A stretch of 64,000 nucleotides of DNA, taken from positions 582,507 through 646,506 of the forward strand of contig JAESIW010000071.1 of NCBI GenBank assembly GCA_016802295.1. Reading direction: 5' to 3'. A program made the translations under genes and the position numbers. This stretch comes from Brachionus rotundiformis (lineage: Eukaryota > Rotifera > Eurotatoria > Ploima > Brachionidae). Every line of letters starts with the position of its first letter. Within the stretch, counting starts at the first letter, position 1. The notes beneath the pieces were generated by a model. It was given only the letters and a program-made list of their open reading frames with translations, was not told the origin of the DNA and searched no databases. Of this stretch, positions 1 through 10,500 are shown one piece after another.

Positions 1-140
1 AATTAATAAAGATTTAATCAATTTTTATTTTTTTTATTTTTATCTTTAAATGATCATTTGTCAAATTAATTTTTATCTAAAAATAAATTTAAAATAAGAT
101 GTATTGCATATTTGTTTTTTTTTTATTTTAATTAATTAAT

Positions 141-875
141 ATGAGCAAAATGCTTCAAATGCTTCAAAATGTGGCTAATAATCGGTTTAAATATCTAAAT
201 ATGTCATTAGAGGAAAAAAGAAAATTATACAAATGCAAAGATAGATACGTAACATTGGATAAATTGACCAAATGGCCAGAATACTTTAAAATTAAAGATT
301 TAAATCTAGAAAAGTTTGATGACGCTTTTGATTCAACACCTGCATTGAATAGAAAAATAGCAATTTTTGAAGGTGACATCACAACTTTGGAAGTGGATGC
401 TATTGTGAACGCGGCCAACAACTCGTTGCTTGGCGGTGGCGGCGTGGATGGAGCAATACACAGAGCAGCTGGAGCATTGCTTTTGGAAGAGTGCAAAACC
501 TTAGGTGGATGCAAAACAGGTGAGGCCAAGATCACTTCTGGTTATAATCTTCCGGCCAAATATGTCATACACACAGTTGGACCAATTGGTGAAAAGCCAG
601 AATTACTTAAAAATTGCTACAAAAACAGTATAGATCTTGCTGTTGAGAATAAATGTCGAACTATTGCATTTCCATGCATCTCTACTGGCATCTATGGCTA
701 TCCGCATGAGAAGGCTTCAATGGTTGCTTTAAAAGAATTAAGAGAAAATTTAGAAAAAAATAGTGATAATTTCGACTTAATTATTCTTTGTCTTTTTATG
801 GAACAAAGTCAAAAAGTTTATGGTAAATTATTGCAAAAATATTTCCCTTTGATATTAGATTTAAATAAAGCCTGA
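141..875 (+). CDS. MACROD1/2-type macrodomain protein (ADP-ribosyl hydrolase)
   Basis: Single-exon gene of 244 aa. The macrodomain fills residues 75-235, with GDIT (78-81), VNAAN (89-93), the glycine-rich loop GGGGVDGAIHRAAG (98-111), HTVGP near 142 and STGIYGYP near 181. These are the ADP-ribose-binding loops of the MACROD class, which removes mono-ADP-ribose from acidic residues and deacetylates O-acetyl-ADP-ribose. The N-terminal stretch MSLEEKRKLY followed by a Trp-containing linker also matches the MACROD1/2 arrangement I know. I used the first ATG; a second in-frame ATG at 201 starts exactly at MSLEEK and could be used instead. Which of MACROD1 or MACROD2 is the ortholog cannot be told by eye. 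Confidence 0.93.
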   Translation: MSKMLQMLQNVANNRFKYLNMSLEEKRKLYKCKDRYVTLDKLTKWPEYFKIKDLNLEKFDDAFDSTPALNRKIAIFEGDITTLEVDAIVNAANNSLLGGGGVDGAIHRAAGALLLEECKTLGGCKTGEAKITSGYNLPAKYVIHTVGPIGEKPELLKNCYKNSIDLAVENKCRTIAFPCISTGIYGYPHEKASMVALKELRENLEKNSDNFDLIILCLFMEQSQKVYGKLLQKYFPLILDLNKA

Positions 876-1145
876 GTAATTAGTAAGCTTTAAATTAAAA
901 AACGATCACGTAAATAAGCCGGAAATTATTTAGACCTCTTATTAAAAAAAATAGTTTTTAAATATTTAATTTTTAACCTAAATGACAATAAAACTTTTAA
1001 AGATTAAACATTTACCATTTATAATCTATATTTGTTAATAAAATCAAATGATTAAAAATTATAAACTCTTTTTTGTCAAAAATTTTAATGTATAAAGAAG
1101 ACAATTAAAATATCAAAATTTTATTTAAATTTTTAAAGCAAAAAG
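876..1145. other. AT-rich spacer
   Basis: About 270 bp of AT-rich sequence between the macrodomain gene and the decayed channel copy. I see no coding or RNA signal. Confidence 0.6.
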
Positions 1146-2009
1146 ATGAAATTTAACAAAAAAGATAATTTGAAAAACAAAATCAAGAATGCCATTAATG
1201 AAGTTTTACTTTCTTCAACTAGTCACGGATTTCCAAACATTCTCAAATCAACTCATCTAAGCATAAAGCTAATGTGGAAATTCTTTACCATTAACTTAGC
1301 CAACAATGGTTGATGAAATCACCGTGGCTCCAAAGACAGAGACCAATATCGCACTTTCAAGAACATTTTACAAATCTCAACCAAAGCCATACAGCAATTG
1401 TGACGGAAATACAGATGACATTAACAGCTATGAATCTGAATTGTTCAAATTGGTTCATGAAAAAACCAATAGATATAGCCATAATTTATGTGTTTATCAA
1501 TGCTTGCAAAAAATGGCTATTGATATTTGCCAAAGTCATTTAGATTTTTTCCAAGTCTATATAAAATGGATTCATGTGATTCTTATGATACTGATTGTGC
1601 AAAAGAGTTTATTTCACAACTAGATGATATCAATTTCTAGAAAAAATGCGAAACAAAGTGTCCATTGGAATGCGAAGGTATGTGGTTTGACAAGACAGTC
1701 TTTTTTGTTGGACTTTTAGATCAAGTCAATGAACTCTTTTTATCTAAAAATAATGGCTCAGAAACTATTATCTTTTACCAGAGTTTTGATACAACTGAAT
1801 TGACAGCTGTGAACATATTTTACAAAGATCTAATGTTTACATCAATGACAGAAAAACCAACTACCACTCTCATCAGTCTTTTTTCAAGCATTTGCGGTAT
1901 TGCTAGTCTTTTTCTTGGTACCAGCTTTCTAACTATTGTAGAAATATTTGAAATTATGATTAGAATTCTTATATTTATCAAAGAAAGGAGAAAATTAATG
2001 AATGATTAA
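1146..2009 (+). pseudogene. Decayed DEG/ENaC channel copy, paralogue of the gene at 4191
   Basis: The segment can be aligned by eye to the intact channel at 4191-5624. It begins with an ATG (1146) and the same N-terminal block with the SHG motif. At about 1292/1293 it jumps from the start of TM1 to the segment just before the palm cysteines, a deletion equivalent to 4338-4894 (about 557 bp), which shifts the frame and meets a TGA at 1311. The middle part stays readable (SQPKPYSNCDGNTDD, LCVYQC), then shifts frame near 1530. A TAG at 1638 precedes KKCETKCPLECEGMW. The last block (from 1665) still encodes TM2 with GTS as the selectivity-filter triplet. With a large deletion, two frame shifts and stops it cannot encode a channel. 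Confidence 0.9.
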
Positions 2010-2330
2010 TGATTAACAAAATAATTAATAAATAGGTAATAATTAAATATTTTAAAAATATGATGTCAATACAATATTAAGTCTTTATTTTAGTTTAAAT
2101 ATTTTACAATTGATAAAATAATAAATTTCTTATCAAATAGATAAAATGATTTTATTTTCAAAAAAATCGATGATAATATTTATTATTTCTAAATAAATTC
2201 TAATTCAATAATATTGCTAATTAACTTTTAGTATAGAAACACTTTTTTTTTTATTACTATGGTTACATGTAAAGTTATAAATAATAATGGATTTGTTTTA
2301 ATGGTGACTTGAAGTTAAAACTTTCGAAAA
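2010..2330. other. Spacer, nothing recognised
   Basis: About 320 bp of AT-rich sequence. It probably holds the 3' end of the dead channel copy and the promoter of the coiled-coil gene; I see no defined element. Confidence 0.55.
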
Positions 2331-3569
2331 ATGGACGATTACCTTAGTGATGAGAGTATATTGAGCGAATCGGACTCAGATTCAATAGAACTGAACCAGA
2401 ATGACATTGGTTCTCAATTTTCTGTCCGTAACCAAAATCGTCAAATTGGAACCCTGAAGAAATTGCGTCACTGCCTGAATGAGAATAAGCAGCTACGCCA
2501 AAGGCTTGAAATAGTCGAGAGTGAGCTGGAAAGCTATCTAGAGTATAAATACTTTTTGCCTATTTTTGAAAAAAATGACCAATCTACATGGACAGAGCCA
2601 GTGCAAGAATCTCCTAAAGAAGAAATTGAAATTGAGGAACAAGTTCATGTGGAAAACAAAGAGTGTCAAGCCAATTTTGAGTTACCGTTGCCCAAAATGC
2701 CCACTCCACCGCCACCACCTTCACCTATGGTCATCATAAAAGAAAAGACAGCAATTATTATTCCAAAAAATGACAACCAAACTCAATGTGATGGCGACTA
2801 TTGGACAGATAAAGAGCTAATTGAAAAGCTAAGCAGCGAAATTGAGACCATCAAGCTTCAACACGGACAAGATAAGGCAAATTTTGAGGCAACAATAAGT
2901 CAGCTAAAGAAACAAAACGAAGAGCTCACCACCAAATTAGCTGACACTCAACAAACAGTTGATACAGCTAATACTAAATTGGAAGAATATCTTAAATTAA
3001 ATATCAAATTAGATCATGAATTAGATGAATTAAAGATGTTCAGAGATAGTTATAACTTATTAAAAGCTGAGCATGATGAGTTAATTAAAAATTTGGATGA
3101 GAGGCAAAGTGATTTGGAAGAAGCGAACAATAAAGTTATTACGTTGAGCAAAAGCTTAAATGAAAGCTTTGAATTGAGTGAAAAACTTAAGTTGACAATA
3201 GAACAAATAGAAGCCAAAAATAAAAATTCTGTTGAAAAATTCATGGATGAATGTTTAAGATTGGAAAAAGAAAACTATGAATTGAAGCAAAACAAGGAAG
3301 GTCTTGAGGCTGAATTGAAAAATTTGGCCGAAACAATGATCATGTTACAAAAGGACATTGACCGATATAAATCGGACTTGAAAAATTTTAATTTTAAAGA
3401 GTTTGTTTCAATTAGAAGAGAGCTTAATCAGCTTAAGGAAGAAAGAGAGAAATATTTTGCCAATTTAGTCACTACGTCCCAATCTAATCAAATTTCGAAT
3501 AATCAACAGTCTTCACCTTTGCCTCCAATTAAGCCATTAAAAAAGAATGTATTTAATTTTTTTAATTAA
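2331..3569 (+). CDS. Acidic-head coiled-coil protein, unrecognised
   Basis: Single-exon ORF of 412 aa. Residues 1-25 are acidic and serine-rich. A short coiled coil follows (about 40-70), then a disordered Glu/Pro stretch with a proline run (TPPPPPSP, about 125-132), then a long heptad-rich coiled coil (about 160-370) and a Gln/Ser/Pro tail ending KKNVFNFFN. The conserved-looking block FKEFVSIRREL closes the coiled coil. I do not recognise the family; a cytoskeletal or scaffolding role would be inference from composition only. An AATAAA-like signal lies just after the stop near 3601. Part of this gene (about 2725-2870) is repeated at 3768-3886 beyond the tRNA. Confidence 0.8.
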   Translation: MDDYLSDESILSESDSDSIELNQNDIGSQFSVRNQNRQIGTLKKLRHCLNENKQLRQRLEIVESELESYLEYKYFLPIFEKNDQSTWTEPVQESPKEEIEIEEQVHVENKECQANFELPLPKMPTPPPPPSPMVIIKEKTAIIIPKNDNQTQCDGDYWTDKELIEKLSSEIETIKLQHGQDKANFEATISQLKKQNEELTTKLADTQQTVDTANTKLEEYLKLNIKLDHELDELKMFRDSYNLLKAEHDELIKNLDERQSDLEEANNKVITLSKSLNESFELSEKLKLTIEQIEAKNKNSVEKFMDECLRLEKENYELKQNKEGLEAELKNLAETMIMLQKDIDRYKSDLKNFNFKEFVSIRRELNQLKEEREKYFANLVTTSQSNQISNNQQSSPLPPIKPLKKNVFNFFN

Positions 3570-3654
3570 CTATTGAAAAAGATTTTTGTATAAAATTATT
3601 TAATAAAGTTTATTTTATTATCTTTTTTAAATGATTTATTTTTAAAAAAATATC

Positions 3655-3726
3655 TTCCCACACCGGGAATTGAACCCGGGCCGCCTGCGTGAAAGGCAGG
3701 AATCCTAACCACTAGACCATATGGGA
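3655..3726 (-). tRNA. tRNA-Glu (UUC)
   Basis: On the minus strand a 72-nt cloverleaf is readable. The acceptor TCCCATA pairs with TGTGGGA (one G-T pair), followed by discriminator A. The anticodon stem CCTGC/GCAGG encloses the loop CTTTCAC with anticodon TTC. The T arm is CCCGG-GTTCAAT-CCCGG (loop TTCAATT). A box (TGGTCTAGTGG) and B box (GGTTCAATTCC) are near consensus, and the sequence closely resembles animal tRNA-Glu as I know it. There is no intron. It lies between the coiled-coil gene and a duplicated scrap of that gene. Confidence 0.97.
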
Positions 3727-3767
3727 CTACAATTAAATTAATTTCTTTTATCTATTAGAAAAATACT

Positions 3768-3886
3768 CATGGTCATCATAAAAGAAAAAACAGTTAATTA
3801 TTATTCCAAAAAATGACAACCAAACTCAATGTGATGGCGACTATTGGCTAAGCAGCGAAATTGAGACCATCAATTTTCAACATGGA
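3768..3886 (+). pseudogene. Truncated duplicate of part of the coiled-coil gene
   Basis: About 119 bp is nearly identical to about 2727-2870 inside the coiled-coil gene. It carries a 24-bp deletion (8 codons, in frame) after the codons for GDYW and a handful of point changes. There is no start codon or longer frame, so it is a non-functional fragment. Confidence 0.9.
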
Positions 3887-4190
3887 TTAGGGAGGAATAA
3901 AGATTAAATTTTTGAAAATCAAAATTATACTCAATTAATTTTATTGCATATTTAAATTATAATTTTAAAATAATTAAAATCAATAGAATAAAAATGACAG
4001 GAAATAACATTTTACCACGATTAAATTATTAACACATTTAAAGCGGATATCTTTAATTGAACATTTTCTAATTTTATTTTAAGTATTTTATGTTTATCTA
4101 ATGCAATCAATAAATTATTGATTGAATAAGAAAATTTTTTCTTATTAGTTGTTGATAAATTTATAAATTAAAAGTAAATTCAATTTCTAA
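3887..4190. other. AT-rich spacer before the channel gene
   Basis: About 300 bp of AT-rich sequence. It should contain the promoter of the downstream DEG/ENaC gene; no motif stands out. Confidence 0.5.
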
Positions 4191-5624
4191 ATGGATTTGA
4201 AAAAAACTATCACCTTACGTCAAAAGATTAAGAACGTTTTCAAAGACGTGGTACTATCATCCACAAGCCATGGTTTGCCAAACATTGTCAGATCAACTAA
4301 TTTATCAATTAAATTAATGTGGGCTATTTTTACAATTTTGGCTACAGGTGTTAGTGCATATCTTATCACTTTAAGTGTAATTGGATATTTTGAATATGAA
4401 GTCACTACAAAAACTAGAATTGTGTCCGAATACGAAGCATTATTTCCAACAGTTACTGTCTGCAATATCAACTTCTTTACCTCTGAATACTCTGTTGAGT
4501 TTATTAATCGAATTAGAAATCAATATTCCACAATGAACAATCCATTTATGAACCAATTTGAAGATTTGGCAAAATATTTAGCAAATCAACCAGAATATGA
4601 GAACAGTACACACATTTTTGGAGACTCGGTAGATAAACTCATAATTTATTGCCAGTTTGTTCAACCAAATTCATGCAATTTAGACAACTTTAAGTTTTTT
4701 AAACATCCAAATTATGGGAATTGTTATCAATATAATTCAGGATACAATTACTTAGGGGAAAAAAATGATATAAGAACAACTTTGTATGCAGATAGACTTT
4801 ATAGTTTAAAGCTCATTCTTAATATTAGTGTACCAAATAGCCTGAAATTCATAAACCCAAACCATGGCGCACTCATTTTTATTCATAATCAAACAACTTA
4901 TCCATTAATGGTAGATCCGATTGTTTTAAGTTCAAAAACAGAGACAAACATTGCAGTTTCAAGGACATTTTACAAGTCTCAGCCAAAGCCATACAGCAAT
5001 TGTGACGGAAATACAGATGACATCAACAGCTATGACTCTGAATTCTACAAATTGGTACATCAAAATGTTAAACAGTATAGCCAAAGTTTATGTGTTTATC
5101 AATGCTTTCAGAAGTTATTTATTGACAAATGTGATTGTTACATATTAAATTATCCTTGCTTTTACAAGTCGAAGCCATGTAATTTTTTAGAATCATTAAA
5201 ATGTTTAGGAGAAGCCTTCAGAATTTTAAGCGGTTCATACCTTGAAAATGAGTGCCTTAAAAAATGTCCACTAGAATGTGAAGGGATGAATTTTAATAAA
5301 GTGGTATCTTCAAATGAATTTTCCAATGCTGAATTCGAGAAAGTATTAAGTGAATACAACGGTACAGACTTAAAATATTATAACCAAACTATTGATAGCA
5401 AAGATTTTGCTTCAGTTAATATATACTACAGTAGTTTAGGCTATACATTAATTACTGAAAACCCAACAACTGATATTGGAAGTCTTTTTTCAAGCGTTGG
5501 TGGATTAGCTAGTCTCTTCCTAGGTATTAGTGTTCTCACTTTTGTTGAAATAATAGAGATTCTTATGCAAATATTTTTTATAATCGTGCAAAGAAAAAAA
5601 ATAAATAATATTAATGTAAAATAA
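4191..5624 (+). CDS. DEG/ENaC-family sodium channel subunit
   Basis: Intronless ORF of 477 aa with the full two-membrane-segment plan of the degenerin/ENaC/ASIC family. The gating motif His-Gly sits at 27-28. TM1 is about 43-67 and is followed by FPTVTVCN (85-92), the conserved post-TM1 motif. A large cysteine-rich extracellular domain follows, with LCVYQCFQK and KKCPLECEGM in its C-terminal part. TM2 (about 432-462) includes GLASLFLGISVLTFVEI, where Gly-Ile-Ser is the G/S-x-S selectivity filter. Such channels are trimers gated by peptides, protons or force; the ligand here cannot be deduced. A dead paralogue lies upstream at 1146-2009. At 477 aa it is at the short end for the family. Confidence 0.93.
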   Translation: MDLKKTITLRQKIKNVFKDVVLSSTSHGLPNIVRSTNLSIKLMWAIFTILATGVSAYLITLSVIGYFEYEVTTKTRIVSEYEALFPTVTVCNINFFTSEYSVEFINRIRNQYSTMNNPFMNQFEDLAKYLANQPEYENSTHIFGDSVDKLIIYCQFVQPNSCNLDNFKFFKHPNYGNCYQYNSGYNYLGEKNDIRTTLYADRLYSLKLILNISVPNSLKFINPNHGALIFIHNQTTYPLMVDPIVLSSKTETNIAVSRTFYKSQPKPYSNCDGNTDDINSYDSEFYKLVHQNVKQYSQSLCVYQCFQKLFIDKCDCYILNYPCFYKSKPCNFLESLKCLGEAFRILSGSYLENECLKKCPLECEGMNFNKVVSSNEFSNAEFEKVLSEYNGTDLKYYNQTIDSKDFASVNIYYSSLGYTLITENPTTDIGSLFSSVGGLASLFLGISVLTFVEIIEILMQIFFIIVQRKKINNINVK

Positions 5625-5825
5625 GTCATTAAATAATAGTTTATTAAAAAATAATAAGAAGAGTGAATAGCATAAATGTTGTGATTAAATATTTAAATAA
5701 ACCTTAAAAATAATAAAATATTTTATTGATATCATTCTGAGAAAATGTTAATTTATTAGTAAAATAATTTTAAAAATTTTAATTTTTTACTAAAAAAAAT
5801 GTAATTATTTGTTTTAAATATTGAG

Positions 5826-7013
5826 ATGACATATTTGGAGAACAAAGTAGAGATAGTTGATAGCTATAATGGCTCTATTAAGACACATATCATTAATCAT
5901 ATGGGAAATGTGCTGCCTATAGAGGAAATCGATGCCTCACAATACCAACATCAATATTTTAAAGATAATTACTTGAGCAAATCTAGACCATTGGTAATCA
6001 GAAATGCCCTTAAAGTATTTGATTGTGGTGATGCATACAAAAATTGGTCTTTGGAATATTTGGGTGAAAAATGCGGTCGAAACCGAGTGTATGTTCGACG
6101 CGATACCATGAATGAAAATTATAAAATGGGCAAAGCTTATACTGTACAGGAAATTAAATTTCAGACCTATGTTGACGATTTACTAAAAGATAATTTCAAC
6201 TCTCACAATTCTTATTTAGCCGTACAAAATATAAAAAAAGCATTTGTCCAAGTAAGCGATGAGCTTAAAATGCCTCCATTTGTCGAAAAGCTACACGCTG
6301 GACCATTCTTATGGATTGCTAGAAGTGGTCACTATGAGTATACCCACATGGATCCAGATGATAACATGCTTACTGTAATTAAAGGTCGAAAACTTGTAAG
6401 ACTTTATGGAAGTAATGTTTATAATATGTATCCAAATGAACTTGGTTCCAAAGGACGAACCATTCAATCTCAAATTAACTGTGATCAAATTCAGTCTGAT
6501 CTCACCGATGACACTTTAGCGCGTTTCAAGAAGACAGATTGCCACTATTGTCTTCTCAAAGAAGGTGATATGCTTTATTTTCCAGCTTTTTGCTGGCACC
6601 AAGTCAAATCTCCAGAATTGACCATTTCAGTGAATGTTTTTTTTGGTGATGTAGGAGAAAATGTATTTGTTTCGAAAATTATCAATTCTGATCAACATGA
6701 AGCTTTTATGTATTGGGTTCTTAATATAATCAAACAAAATATGCCTTATCCATCATTTAATAGAATTTTAGCCAATTTAAAAGAATCTCTTAAGGGTTTT
6801 TTATTTAAGCAATGGCATGAGAGCTTAGACAACCAGCAAATAGATCATATTTACAATAAAATTATTGAATATTTTAAGCTTGAGGAACAAGTCAATCAAT
6901 TATCTAATCTCGGATTACAATCTAAGTCCAAACACCCGCCTGTTTTGAGAATTAGAGGTCTGCTAATGAGACCCTCGGATGATACTGATCAGTCTTTTTT
7001 AGAAGAAACTTAA
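5826..7013 (+). CDS. JmjC/cupin-8 Fe(II)/2-oxoglutarate oxygenase (TYW5/JMJD-like)
   Basis: Single-exon ORF of 395 aa. The cupin core spans about 50-275. The iron-binding triad is visible as H174-x-D176 (in YTHMDPDDN) and H258 (in FCWHQVKS); the lysine in IKGRKLVRLYG is placed where this family often has a core lysine. The opening phrase SRPLVIRNAL is typical of small JmjC enzymes. The family includes TYW5 (tRNA wybutosine hydroxylase), JMJD5/JMJD7 and HSPBAP1; the general look fits TYW5-like or HSPBAP1-like best, but I cannot decide. About 120 C-terminal residues follow the core and are mostly helical with no motif I know. No signal peptide is seen, so it should act in cytosol or nucleus. 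Confidence 0.82.
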   Translation: MTYLENKVEIVDSYNGSIKTHIINHMGNVLPIEEIDASQYQHQYFKDNYLSKSRPLVIRNALKVFDCGDAYKNWSLEYLGEKCGRNRVYVRRDTMNENYKMGKAYTVQEIKFQTYVDDLLKDNFNSHNSYLAVQNIKKAFVQVSDELKMPPFVEKLHAGPFLWIARSGHYEYTHMDPDDNMLTVIKGRKLVRLYGSNVYNMYPNELGSKGRTIQSQINCDQIQSDLTDDTLARFKKTDCHYCLLKEGDMLYFPAFCWHQVKSPELTISVNVFFGDVGENVFVSKIINSDQHEAFMYWVLNIIKQNMPYPSFNRILANLKESLKGFLFKQWHESLDNQQIDHIYNKIIEYFKLEEQVNQLSNLGLQSKSKHPPVLRIRGLLMRPSDDTDQSFLEET

Positions 7014-7549
7014 AATTGAATAAAATATTTTAAAAAATCAATCAATCTTTAAATTAGTTAAACCATAATCATTTACAAATTCTAATATAAAGATTATCTC
7101 TGTATTTATTTTATTTTTAAGAAATTTTTTAAGAAACACAATGAACAACTCATTAACAAGTCAAAAATATTCATAATTAAATTAATTATTAAATAATAAA
7201 ATTATCTAATTATTTTTTTTTTGCTTAAATTGATTAAAATATTTGTAATTCTTTATTGTAATAAAAATTAATAAAAATTTTAAATAAAATTTAAACAATT
7301 TTGGAATTAAAATATGCACATTTTTTTTCTTAATAAATACATTAAATTTATTAACAAAAATTTGAATTTTTCTCTTTTTAAATAAATATATTTTTATCTA
7401 TATATTAATAGGGCTTATGGTTTTCCACAAATAAAACAAAAAAACTAAAAGCCTAATTTTATTTTCGCTAACTAGCCTTAAGTCCATAAAAATCATTTTC
7501 GTTCTTTTTTACTAAACCATATTATACAGTGGAATCCAGTTATAAAGAT
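7014..7549. other. Intergenic spacer upstream of ANAPC1
   Basis: About 535 bp, strongly AT-rich. It holds the promoter and 5' UTR of ANAPC1; I see no coding potential. Confidence 0.55.
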
Positions 7550-10500
7550 ATGATTGTGATATCCCATCCATGGGAATTTGTACCAAAAGGTAGTAGTTCT
7601 CAGTTGATTAGCCATAATTTAATAGCCACATCGACTAGCCAAGCAATTAATGCCAAATCTGATGCTGGCCAAGCAACAATGCCAAATGCTCAAGGTCGAA
7701 AATCCGAGACAATCGAACCAAAAATGTCTCATCCTCAGTTTTATTTGCACAAATCTCATCTAAATCGTTTCTATTCGAACCAAAATTTGTCCCAGCCCGG
7801 CCGAGAATCTCTTCCAGAAGACAACAATTCAAGCATAAGTGAAATATCGTTTGCCTACTTGCATAAATCACCAATGGTATCCAACTTTCAATATGAATTT
7901 AATCTAAATGAAAAATGGCACTTGAAACAAGTGAACGAGTTCTGTGAGGCTGAAGTTTACATAAAAGACAGCAGAGTTATTCTATCTTATGGTGTAGACA
8001 ATGAGTCCAAATGCATTAGGCGGACATTCACTTTTGAATCGCCAGTATTGGACGCAAATTGGTTCAATTTTAAAACAGACACAGGTCAACACAAAATGCT
8101 TTTTAATTTTAATAAGATTTTTTAAAATTTATTTTAACATTTTAATAATTAATAATTATAGATACTAATATGCTTAATGATTGTTTATGTGTGTTTGAAT
8201 CACAAAAGATACATGTCTATGCTCCGAATGGTTCGGATTATCATGTCCCTTTACCATTTAAGATTAAAAATTGCTGGAAAATACCCGATGGGATTTTGAT
8301 TGAACGCTATGCCGACTCAAGTTCGGCTTCTTACTTCAGACCTAATCAGTCCAACCAGGTTTTTTTCTCTCTCAACAACCCATTGAATGACATTAAACCA
8401 ATTTTATGTAAAAATTCTTCAAATGAAAGTAAAATAGAAAATATATTTATTTTAGCAAAAAAAATTATCTTTTCTTATTTAAAGATAAAGGATACTTTTT
8501 AAGAGAAAATTCAAAGCAATTGGTTGTCGATGTAATCGAACAACTTAATCTAGTTCTTGTTTTTAGTCTTTTTAACAATATTCACTCTATTTATCGAATT
8601 AGTGAAAACATATCTGAAGTAAATAATTATCTATTAATAAATATAAACAAAAATACTAATAAAAATTTTATCAGGATTCCGAAGTTGTAAATAATTTATT
8701 GAATGGTACAATAGCGCACCAAAATGAACCATTGGATACCACTCAACCGAACACAATTCCGCATCAACAGCAAAACTTGAATGTAAGCTCCCTGGTCACG
8801 CCTTTGCCACGTCCTGAATCCAACACTAGTTGCTTATCACTGAGTGTAAATCAGTCCAAAAAAAGACTATCTGTTTCGCCCATAATCTCGACATTTTCTT
8901 TCTACAACAAATTAAATGTTAACTCACCATTGGTAACAAACTCAAACACTACTGTGACCACGACCACTAATAGCACAATCACTACAACCACTGCAGTTCA
9001 ACATGGAGCACAATCATCAGCTACAACCAGCATCATATCGGCCCATCAGCACTTTTTTCAGCGCAATTTCAGCCCAATGGCCACTCTAAGCCGTTCACCA
9101 TCTTGCTCATCTTCTCCAGCAATAAATGCAGTTCGCAGATCAAGTGTGTACCAGTCAGCACACCGAGCCAGCATATGTCAATCGACAAACAACCTGAACG
9201 TAAATCCTCAAACAAACAATCTGATGACACCATTGCTAGAGGCCAACCACCATCCATCACACTATCGCACTCCATTGAACATCAATCAACAAAATACGCC
9301 TCTAAACATCAAACGATCATTTACCCCAATGCTCAACAACACTTCCATTAACCTAATGAACCAAAGTGAATTTGTCCAAAACGAGCCTTTGTACGAACAA
9401 TCACAGCCTGACTATTGCTTTGAATTGGTATGGACCGAGCCAATAATTGTAGCTGGTGATTCGTCAATGAATGAAAAAGCTAGCAAATTTTTTCTAATTC
9501 AAGATCTTTACAATCAAAAATTTGTTTGTTACTTGATGCCGGCCAAGTGTCAATTAAGGTGTCTTAAAATAGAGCATGGCCAAGAAAACGACATGGTCAC
9601 TACCACAAATCAGCTGAGCTACATACCAGCTCGAGACGCTGTGTTTGTCAATGACCGAAATCTAATGGTCATAATAGACACCCAAGGCAGCCTATTTGTC
9701 TACTCGGGCCTGACCAAGCTGTGCAAGCTACAACTACACAACATCCTGTGGTCAAACCCGTTTAATAGCATTAAAAAAAGTGAAGTATTCCAAAGTCCAA
9801 TCATTACACCAATCAAATCAAAATTGTTCTCAAAACCATCATTTTACCATGCGAACACATCTTCTAATGAGATATTACAGACAAGCATTGACGAGTCAAC
9901 TGGCAATGTATTCAAAACACCCAAAAACTGCGCCAATGTGCAATCCAAAGTGCTTAGTTCATCGGTAGGCAAAGTGCTTCACCAACAACACGAGTACAAA
10001 GCTTTGCTTGACTCGACTGGATGCCATTTTAATGTCAAACTAAGCGACAATCGCTTGCTCAGAGTCAACTTGGCTGAGCCGTCCAGCTGCAAGCTTGTCA
10101 ATCTTTGCCTAGAAGGATTCAAGTACACTCTCAACAAAGACCTTTATTATGAAATAATACAACAATGGTTCATCCATCGCTACAACATGGGACAATCTGT
10201 CAAAAATCAACTCAGTCTCTTTCTCTACTTAATTCTTAACTTATGTGGCTGCTTTGACATGAACAAAATAGAATTGGAGATTCCATTTTTGAGCATAAAC
10301 AAATCTAGACATGCGGATAGTGCTACCATTGACGAAATGGACGAATGTGATGACCAATCCAAGCGCGCCAAATGCAACATGGACGAAGTGTGCGATGAAG
10401 ACTGGCAATTTATGCTCAATGATCCATTGTTCCAGAAATTTGTCCAATCGGAGAAAAACCTTAACGAATTTGATATAAAGCCTGGTGATGTTGACCATGA

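Noticed and set aside
164..535. Minus-strand open frame of 123 codons opposite the macrodomain gene
   Set aside because: It is antisense to a well-conserved coding region and has no recognisable motif; the open frame follows from codon bias of the real gene.
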